This document shows positions 57,924-64,000 of a DNA stretch of 64,000 bases, piece after piece. A program made the position numbers and the translations under genes. Each line of letters begins with the position of its first letter. Within the stretch, counting starts at the first letter, position 1. The DNA comes from Clostridia bacterium UC5.1-2E3 (GTDB lineage Bacteria > Bacillota > Clostridia > Lachnospirales > Lachnospiraceae), in the NCBI GenBank assembly GCA_001304875.1, contig BBZO01000009.1, positions 1-64,000 of the forward strand, in the 5' to 3' direction. Below the pieces are notes generated by a model. The model made no database searches and was not told the DNA's origin. It saw only the letters and a program-made list of their open reading frames with translations.

Positions 57924-58942
57924 AAATTATCGTGACAGGCGGCGCCGGATTTATCGGCGGCAACTTTGTGCATCACATGGTGAATAAATACCCGGACTAT
58001 GAGATCATCAATCTGGATCTTCTGACCTACGCCGGCAATCTGGAGACCTTAAAGCCGGTGGAGGACAAGCCCAATTACCGGTTTGTGAAGGGCGATATCG
58101 CGGACCGCGCATTTATTTTCGGGCTGTTTGAGAAGGAGAAGCCGGACATGGTGGTGAACTTCGCGGCAGAGAGCCACGTGGACCGCTCCATCACGGATCC
58201 GGAGATTTTCGTGCGCACTAACGTCATGGGAACCACCACACTTTTAGACGCCTGCCGCACCTACGGCATCAAGCGGTATCACCAGGTGTCCACCGATGAG
58301 GTGTACGGCGATCTGCCGTTAGACCGGCCGGATCTCTTTTTCACCGAGGAGACGCCGCTCCACACCTCCAGTCCCTATTCGTCCGCGAAGGCCAGCGCTG
58401 ACCTGTTTGTGCTGGCGTACCACAGGACCTTCGGTCTGCCGGTGACCATTTCCCGGTGCTCCAATAACTACGGACCTTATCATTTCCCGGAGAAGCTGAT
58501 TCCTCTGATGATCAGCCGCGCGCTGGCCGACGAGGAGCTTCCGGTGTACGGAAAAGGCGAGAATGTCCGCGACTGGCTCCACGTATCCGATCACTGCGAG
58601 GCCATCGATCTGCTCATCCACAACGGCCGGGTGGGCGAGGTCTACAACATCGGCGGCCACAACGAGAGAACCAATCTCGAGGTGGTGAAGACCATTTTAA
58701 AGGCGCTTAACAAGCCGGAGAGCCTGATCCGTTACGTCAAGGACCGCCCGGGCCACGACATGCGCTACGCCATCGACCCGACGAAGATCGAGACGGAGCT
58801 GGGCTGGAAGCCGAAGTACAACTTCGACACCGGCATCGCGCAGACGATTCAGTGGTATCTGGACAACGAGGACTGGTGGAAGCACATTTTAAGCGGCGAG
58901 TACAGCAGCTATTTTGAAAAAATGTATGGAGACAGATTATAA
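57920..58942 (+). CDS. rmlB: dTDP-glucose 4,6-dehydratase
   Basis: Second step, forming dTDP-4-keto-6-deoxyglucose with bound NAD. Rossmann loop [36 protein letters not shown], catalytic [10 protein letters not shown] and [11 protein letters not shown] (Tyr and Lys), and [15 protein letters not shown] are seen. 340 residues, intact. Start overlaps rmlA (ATGA); the stop shares a base with rmlD (TAATG). Confidence 0.96.
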   Translation: MKIIVTGGAGFIGGNFVHHMVNKYPDYEIINLDLLTYAGNLETLKPVEDKPNYRFVKGDIADRAFIFGLFEKEKPDMVVNFAAESHVDRSITDPEIFVRTNVMGTTTLLDACRTYGIKRYHQVSTDEVYGDLPLDRPDLFFTEETPLHTSSPYSSAKASADLFVLAYHRTFGLPVTISRCSNNYGPYHFPEKLIPLMISRALADEELPVYGKGENVRDWLHVSDHCEAIDLLIHNGRVGEVYNIGGHNERTNLEVVKTILKALNKPESLIRYVKDRPGHDMRYAIDPTKIETELGWKPKYNFDTGIAQTIQWYLDNEDWWKHILSGEYSSYFEKMYGDRL

Positions 58943-59787
58943 TGAGAGTATTGGTGACGGGAGCGAAAGGACAGCTGGGCCACGATGTGGTAAATGAGCT
59001 GGAAAAGAGAGGCATCACCGGCATCGGCGTGGATATCGACGAGATGGATATCACCGACCCGGCGGCCTGCCGCAGAGTGATCACGGACGCAGATGTGGAC
59101 GCGGTCATCCACTGCGCCGCCTACACGGCTGTGGACGCCGCGGAGGACAATGCGGAGCTCTGCAATAAGATCAACGGCGAAGGCACGGCCAACATTGCCG
59201 ACGTGTGCCGCGATCTGGATATCAAGATGATGTATATAAGCACCGACTACGTGTTCAACGGTCAGGGCGTACGGCCCTGGGAGCCGGATGACGAGCGGGA
59301 GCCGTTAAACGCCTACGGCATGTCCAAATATCTGGGCGAGCTGGCCGTGGAGGAGCGCCTTACGAAGTATTTCATCGTCCGCATCGCCTGGGTATTCGGC
59401 GTCAACGGAAAGAATTTCATCAAGACCATGCTCCGCCTGGGCGAGGAGCGGGGAGCGGTGACGGTGGTGGATGACCAGATCGGTTCGCCGACCTACACCT
59501 ACGACCTGGCAAGGCTTCTGGTGGACATGATCGTCACCGACAAATACGGCCGCTACCACGCCACCAACGAGGGGCTCTGCAGCTGGTATGAGTTCGCGGT
59601 GGAGATTTTTAAGCAGGCCGGCATGGACAATGTGAAGGTGACGCCCACGGATTCTGCGTCCTACGCCGCGAAGGCCAGACGGCCCATGAACAGCCGCATC
59701 AGCAAGGAAAAGCTCACCGAGATGGGCTTTGAGCGCCTGCCCCAGTGGCAGGATGCGCTGCGCAGATATCTGAAGGAGATCCGATAG
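58942..59787 (+). CDS. rmlD: dTDP-4-dehydrorhamnose reductase
   Basis: Last step, making dTDP-L-rhamnose. VTGAKGQLGHDVVNELEKRG, HCAAYTAVDAAEDNAELCNK, STDYVFNGQG and YGMSKYLGELAVEE (catalytic Tyr and Lys) are present. 281 residues, intact. The usual third gene, rmlC (3,5-epimerase), is missing between rmlB and rmlD and is not found elsewhere in the window. Confidence 0.95.
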   Translation: MRVLVTGAKGQLGHDVVNELEKRGITGIGVDIDEMDITDPAACRRVITDADVDAVIHCAAYTAVDAAEDNAELCNKINGEGTANIADVCRDLDIKMMYISTDYVFNGQGVRPWEPDDEREPLNAYGMSKYLGELAVEERLTKYFIVRIAWVFGVNGKNFIKTMLRLGEERGAVTVVDDQIGSPTYTYDLARLLVDMIVTDKYGRYHATNEGLCSWYEFAVEIFKQAGMDNVKVTPTDSASYAAKARRPMNSRISKEKLTEMGFERLPQWQDALRRYLKEIR

Positions 59788-59810
59788 AAAAATATAGAAC
59801 GATTTTTGAA

Positions 59811-59862
59811 AACCCCGGCGGTTCCGGCTCTGATGACAGAGCGGAAACCGCCGGGGCTTTTG
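59811..59862 (+). terminator. Terminator after rmlABD
   Basis: CCCCGGCGGTTCCGGCTCTG and CAGAGCGGAAACCGCCGGGG form a 20-base stem with one or two mismatches and a 5-base loop, then CTTTT. Confidence 0.88.
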
Positions 59863-59897
59863 TGCGATTTGATTCAAATTAAAAATTTCCCAAAAGC

Positions 59898-59954
59898 TTG
59901 AAACTCCCCAGGATTTTCTGCTACAATCAACATAGATATAAATATTGTATACAT
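59898..59954 (+). promoter_or_regulatory. Promoter and candidate operator of the GntR gene
   Basis: TTGAAA (59898-59903), 18 bases, TACAAT (59922-59927). TGTATACA (59946-59953), a palindrome of the GT-N-AC type bound by FadR/FCD GntR proteins, lies just before the start and may serve autoregulation. Confidence 0.5.
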
Positions 59955-59972
59955 GGAGAAAAATAACAGAGT

Positions 59973-60620
59973 ATGAACTATAAAAATGTAAACAGCGTCT
60001 CCAGGCTCCCGCTCAGCGAGCAGGTGTACCGGAGTCTGGTGGATTCAATCGTGGACGGAAGCATTGCGCCGGGAACGGAGCTTAGAGAGCAGCATCTGGC
60101 GAAGCAGATGAACGTCAGCGCGACGCCGGTGCGTGAGGCCTTCCGGCGTCTGGCCAGCGACGGGCTGGTGGAGATCATCCCGTACCACGGGGCGGTTGTG
60201 AAGATGCTGAATCAGCGTGAAATCACCGAGGCCTACGCCTGCCGCGAGGCGCTGGAGCGCCTGGTGGTGGCCGAGTGCATCAAAAATCTGAAGGACCAGG
60301 ATATTGAAAATTTATATGAGCTGATCGAGCAGTACCGGAGCGCGGAGGACACCACCGTGATCGCTGAGAGCAGCCAGCAGTTCGACACATATCTCTATAC
60401 GCTTTCCGGAAACAGGATGCTGCATGATCTTCTGAATACTTTAAAGGGAATCATCAGCCGGGACCGGAAATACTCATCCAGCAACATTGAACGCCGCCAT
60501 GAAATTTATAAGGAGCACCGGGCGATCGTGAATGCGCTGGCGGCCCGGGATGTGAAGGCAGCCCAGGACGCCGTCTCCCTGCACATCGGAAATGGCAGAA
60601 AATTCATTGAGAATAAATAA
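59973..60620 (+). CDS. GntR family regulator with FCD domain
   Basis: Winged HTH at about residues 12-75 (PLSEQVYRSLVDSIVDGSIA, SATPVREAFRRLASDGLVEI) and an all-helical FCD ligand domain after it, with the metal-site histidines partly present (HEIYKEHRAIVNALAARD, SLHIGNGRK). FCD regulators sense small organic or amino acids. 215 residues, intact. It stands before the hydrolase and GltS genes and probably controls them. Confidence 0.88.
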   Translation: MNYKNVNSVSRLPLSEQVYRSLVDSIVDGSIAPGTELREQHLAKQMNVSATPVREAFRRLASDGLVEIIPYHGAVVKMLNQREITEAYACREALERLVVAECIKNLKDQDIENLYELIEQYRSAEDTTVIAESSQQFDTYLYTLSGNRMLHDLLNTLKGIISRDRKYSSSNIERRHEIYKEHRAIVNALAARDVKAAQDAVSLHIGNGRKFIENK

Positions 60621-60654
60621 AAATATTTAAAAAGGACGATCTATCAGCTTGTTT

Positions 60655-60683
60655 TTGGCAACATATTCTATAGAATATAGTAT
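60655..60683 (+). promoter_or_regulatory. Promoter with palindromic operator before the AmpS-like gene
   Basis: TTGGCA (60655-60660), 17 bases, TAGTAT (60678-60683). The spacer is filled by a perfect 16-base palindrome, ATATTCTATAGAATAT (60663-60678), ideal for repression by the GntR protein encoded just upstream. Confidence 0.55.
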
Positions 60684-60741
60684 ATATTAAATAGAATATG
60701 CAACAAGCATCAACGAACACCAAAAAACAGGAGGAACGTCT

Positions 60742-61709
60742 ATGGAAAACATTTACATGTCGAGAGGTGCGAGCAAGGTGGTCAACACCTGCGCAAAGGT
60801 TCAGCCGGGGGAGCAGGTGCTGATCGTGACGGAACTTTCCCGCTTAAGCATCGCCCAGGCGCTGGCCACGGAGGTCTACCGGGTGGGCGCGGAGCCGGCC
60901 ATCTGCATCATGGAGCCGAGAAAGCAGGACGGCGACGAGCCGCCGAAGGAGATTGCGGCCGCGATGAAGGCCAGCGATGTGTTCTTAAATGTGGTCGGAA
61001 AGTCCATCACCCACACCCACGCGGTCAAGGAAGCCATCGCCGCCGGATCCCGCGGGCTGGTGCTCACTCATTTCACTGAGGAGATGATGACTCACGGCGG
61101 AATCGAGGGTGATTTTGAGGAGGCCAAGAAGGTCTGTGTCGCCATGGCCCAGGGAATGGCCGGAGCGGAGAAGATTGTTCTCACGTCGCCCAGCGGCACC
61201 CATCTGGAATACTCGGCGAAGGGCCGCCGCGGAAATCACCTCTACTGCATGGTGGAGCCGGGACAGTTCTCCACGCTTCCCACGGTCGAGGCGAATGTAT
61301 CCCCGTTGGAGGGAACGGCCAACGGCGTCATCGTGGCGGACGGAAGCATCCCCTACATCGGGATCGGCGTGCTGGAGGAGCCGGTGACGTTAAAGGTTGA
61401 GAATGGCCGCATCGTCGATATCTCCGGCGGACGCCAGGCGAAGATGCTGGCCGACAATCTGGCATCCAAAAACGACCCCAACGTCTACAACATCGCCGAG
61501 CACGGCGTGGGCTTGAACCCGAAATGCCATTTTTGCGGCTTCATGCTGGAGGATGAAGGAGTCTTCGGCACCTGCCACATCGGAATCGGAACCAGCATCA
61601 CACTGGCGGAACCGTGAAGGCGGCCTGCCACTACGACGTGATCATGAAAGACGGAACCATTGTCGCCGACGGCAAGGTTCTCATGGAAAACGGAGTTCCG
61701 AAGGTCTGA
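60742..61709 (+). CDS. AmpS/NicX-like metallohydrolase (M29-related), frameshifted
   Basis: Related to aminopeptidase AmpS (M29) and to 2,5-dihydroxypyridine dioxygenase NicX. It starts NTCAKVQPGEQVLIVTELSR; TSPSGTHLEYSAKGR, GQFSTLPTVEANVSPLEGTA and NIAEHGVGLNPKCHFCG hold the likely metal ligands (His, Glu). One G is missing near 61607 (repair GIGTSITLGGTVKAACHYDV), after which the chain ends KVLMENGVPKV. About 322 residues. RBS AGGAGGAACGTCT. Neighbouring GltS suggests a role with glutamate-containing compounds; this is inference. Confidence 0.75.
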
Positions 61710-61770
61710 CGAAACGAGGGGGTAAAGTTTCGCCGGATCCGTGAATAAGAATCAATAGGAGGGTACATAT

Positions 61771-62957
61771 ATGTTTGAAATCAGCTTAAACGTTTATTAT
61801 ACGATCGCCATCGCCGTCCTGGTGCTGCTGCTGGGCGATCTGATCAAGAAACACGTGGCCGTGCTGCGGAAATTCTGTATTCCCACACCGGTGGTCGGCG
61901 GCGTCATTTTCTCCGTAGCCATCACAGTGTTGAATGTCAGCGGAGTCTGTACGGTCTCTCTGGACAGCTCCTTCAACGAATTTTTCAGCCTGCTGTTCTA
62001 CGCCGGCATCGGTTACACCGCCAGCTGGAAGCTGCTCAAAAAAGGCGGCCCGCAGGTGATTGTGTTCTTGATTCTGTCCAGTATCCTGGTGGTGTTCCAG
62101 AACGGGCTGGGCGTCATTATCTGCAAGGTCATGGGCGTTGACCCGCTGGTCGGCCTGGCCTGCGGCTCCATCCCCATGGTGGGCGGAAACGGAACCGCCG
62201 CAGCCTGGGGTCCGGTTCTTGAGAATGCCGGACTGGAGGCCGGAACCACCATCGCCACCGCGGCAGCCACCTTCGGCCTTGTGGCCGGCGCGCTCTTAGG
62301 AGGCCCCGTAGGCCGCTACCTGATCGAGCACAACAACTTAAAGCCCAGCCAGGACACCAACGCCATCATGTTCGGCGACGCCGAGGAGAAAGCCGAGGTC
62401 ACCGAGAAGCGCATGACCTCCGCCGCCTACCAGGTACTTCTGACCGTCGGCATCGGAACCCTGATCTCATGGGCTCTCGAGAAAACCGGCGTCGAGTTCC
62501 CCGCCTCCGTGGGAGCCATGACCGCAGCCGCGATTCTGAGAAATATTGCCGACCACAACGAAAAGCTGGATTTAAAGCTTCCGGAGCTCGCCATGATTTC
62601 CAACATCTCCCTGCTGGTATTCCTGGCCCTCTCCATGATGACCATGAAGCTGTGGCAGTTAATTGACCTGGCGCTTCCGATGATCGTCATTCTGCTGGCC
62701 AGATGGTACTCATGGCCATTTTCGGAATCTTTGTCACCTTCCGGTTCATGGGCAAAAACTTCGACGCCGCCGTCATGACCGTCGGCCAGACCGGCTTCGG
62801 CCTCGGCGCCGTCCCCACCGCCATGGCCAACATGCAGGTCATCGACGCCAAATACGGCTCCTCCCCCACGGCCTTCTTCATCGTGCCGCTGGTGGGAAGC
62901 CTGTTTATCAATCTGGTAAACTCTGGTCTGATTACCGTGTTCTTAAACATTGTATAA
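61771..62957 (+). CDS. gltS: Sodium/glutamate symporter GltS, frameshifted
   Basis: Membrane carrier that takes up glutamate with Na+. The N-half has IPTPVVGGVIFSVAI and the first re-entrant loop GGNGTAAAWGPVLENAGLEA; the C-half, after repair, has TVGQTGFGLGAVPTAMANMQ as the second. One C is missing near 62700 (repair ILLAQMVLMAIFGIFVTF). About 396 residues with ten or more helices. RBS AGGAGGGTACATAT. Confidence 0.92.
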
Positions 62958-62981
62958 TGGGTATTGTATAGAAAATTACAG

Positions 62982-63017
62982 AGAGCCGTCGGATGCGGTC
63001 AGGCATCCGGCGGCTCT
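62982..63017. terminator. Hairpin between gltS and a convergent gene
   Basis: AGAGCCGTCGGATGC pairs with GCATCCGGCGGCTCT (one mismatch) around a 6-base loop. T runs are weak in both directions. It overlaps the 3' end of the minus-strand gene. Confidence 0.5.
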
Positions 63018-63426
63018 TGAAATGTAAGCACCGTATTCCCTATATTCAGAACAATGGTCTCACGGCTGGCCTTATTGGAATAATATGTTTTGCTGCACAC
63101 TCCGGCGCCGTCATTGCGTCCTGGTTAAACGTCAGGCTTAACTGGATATCTGTCACTACCCTTTTTGCTTCGTACACGCCGCTCCATTCCTTCCCGTTAC
63201 AGGCTTCGGTCAGCGTGAAGGTATGGCCGCTGTCAAAGGAGAGAGTTTTGGAGCAGCTATCACAGGCAAAGCCGATGGGAGATTCCCCGGCGATTTCGCT
63301 GAGAGAGCGCAGGGCCCAGTCATGGCTGGTGAGCCGCTGGATTTCGGAGTTGTGGATTTTTATATAGGCGCCGGCCAGGATGGCGGTGAAAACCAGAATC
63401 CAGAGGACGGCGGTGGATTTTTTCAT
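62999..63426 (-). CDS. Membrane-anchored protein of unknown function, frameshifted
   Basis: MKKSTAVLWILVFTAILAGA forms one N-terminal membrane helix or an uncleaved signal, followed by an outside domain of about 120 residues (DWALRSLSEIAGESPIGFAC, CSKTLSFDSGHTFTLTEACN, WSGVYEAKRVVTDIQLSLTF). The alternation and the W..L / G.Y pattern hint at a small beta-barrel (lipocalin- or META-like), but I cannot name it. One A is missing near 63110; repair gives QDANDGAGVCSKTYYSNKAS and the end QEPPDA. Several Cys could pair. GTG 63450 is an alternative start. Confidence 0.6.
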
Positions 63427-63480
63427 ATTTTTATGAAACCTCCTTCCCACAAAATACGGTCTCCTGCATGACCTGTGCAG

Positions 63481-63805
63481 TTACAGGTTGGCGCGAACCA
63501 GGGCAAAGACGATAGCCAGTCCTGTGACCACAAGGCAAATGTTTGCGGCTGGACGCAGCCGCTGAATCAACAGGAGAGACCACTGGATCTCCTGCTTATA
63601 AGGCCCGGAAGCAATTTTAAAAAGTAATATAACGGTACAGGTGCACGCATAAAAGGAGCACTGTCAGAATACCGGTGGCTGCGATGGAGGATGGCCATGA
63701 AACCTGCAGAATCATAATCCCGATACTGTAGTAGAGGGAAAAGGGAAGAAATGAGATGGCCAGGCCAAATAAAAGGCAGTAGGCAAATTTCTGATATTTA
63801 TTCAT
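63481..63805 (-). CDS. Small membrane protein, frameshifted
   Basis: MNKYQKFAYCLLFGLAISFL opens a protein with two membrane helices in the first 60 residues. After a frame break near 63615 it goes on KIASGPYKQEIQWSLLLIQR and a last helix (NICLVVTGLAIVFALVRANL). About 107 residues. GGAGGTGCGCGC precedes the ATG. No family recognised. Same strand and likely same unit as the gene at 62999. Confidence 0.55.
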
Positions 63806-63948
63806 GCGCGCACCTCCATGGGAATGTGTTTATAAAAGGTGGAGTACACTACAAAATTATTTTAAATATCTCGGGTTGTTTTTTTAATAATATAATATTT
63901 CTGAGAGCAGGCTGCAAGAAAATAATAAAAATAAAGCAGCATTTCCAC

Positions 63949-64000
63949 TTAAAATCTAAACACAACCCCCACCACAGCCGCCGCCACAATATACACAATC
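63949..64000 (-). CDS. C-terminal end of a further minus-strand gene (partial)
   Basis: From the window edge the minus strand reads IVYIVAAAVVGVVFRF and then TAA (63951-63949), a hydrophobic end such as the last helix of a membrane protein. The gap 63806-63948 is AT-rich and holds no other feature that I see. Confidence 0.35.
   Translation of the reverse strand, partial: IVYIVAAAVVGVVFRF

Overview
The window looks like a chromosomal contig from an endospore-forming Clostridia species, most likely a Lachnospiraceae / Clostridium cluster XIVa relative. The evidence is a frameshifted spoIIID gene, AAGGAGG-type ribosome binding sites, a DUF951-rpsF-ssb-rpsR block, a rho-rpmE-DUF1385-prmC-prfA block, an iron-only hydrogenase regulator (TM1266 family) and several carbohydrate/organic acid ABC and TTT uptake systems. 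Most housekeeping DNA is GC-rich. The stretches near 14.0-20.9 kb and 51.4-57.0 kb are visibly AT-richer and look acquired.

Layout. 0-5.4 kb: a 2-aminoethylphosphonate (AEP) uptake and breakdown operon (ATPase, two-domain permease, binding lipoprotein, phnW, phnX). 5.5-10.3 kb: spoIIID on the minus strand, then a Pho-box promoter and pstSCAB-phoU; together with the AEP genes this makes a 10 kb phosphorus block. 10.4-12.5 kb: a metallo-hydrolase, a TM1266-type regulator and a P1 (DmpA) peptidase. 12.5-20.9 kb: a MATE exporter and a tripartite tricarboxylate transporter operon (dehydrogenase, TctC, TctB, TctA, RraA-like aldolase). Each is preceded by a near-perfect sigma-54 promoter, and a PrpR-like sigma-54 activator lies between them. 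21.1-30.4 kb: ROK regulator, two-SIS-domain isomerase/deglycase, hydantoinase/oxoprolinase A and B, and a sugar-type ABC importer without its ATPase. 30.4-36 kb (minus strand): SGNH hydrolase, a long inverted repeat, and a polyamine importer (potA, potB, fused potCD) with an XRE-cupin regulator. 36-42.5 kb: lactonase, aroC, rpiB, DUF2156, GNAT, PRT-like protein, sirtuin. 42.6-50 kb: translation and transcription core genes with a decayed AAA_14 ATPase gene between them. 50-57 kb: a gene-remnant and small-gene region leading into a TIR / SIR2-like / SMEK-NB-ARC-TPR trio, the best candidate for an undescribed defence system. 57-59.8 kb: rmlA, rmlB, rmlD. 59.9-63 kb: GntR regulator, AmpS/NicX-like metallohydrolase and a GltS glutamate carrier. 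The window ends in small membrane or envelope proteins on the minus strand.

A general caution: about 35 one-base frame disruptions occur, in essential genes as well as accessory ones. Where the intended reading can be recovered, nearly all are explained by the loss of one base from a short homopolymer (GGG to GG, CCC to CC, AAA to AA, TTTTTT to TTTTT). I therefore treat them as probable sequence errors and report each such gene over its full span. Two loci differ: the AAA_14 remnant (44.2-45.0 kb) has several larger deletions, and the minus-strand fragment at 50.05-50.42 kb is only the end of a gene; both look like true decay. A TAG in tctA is the one clear base substitution.
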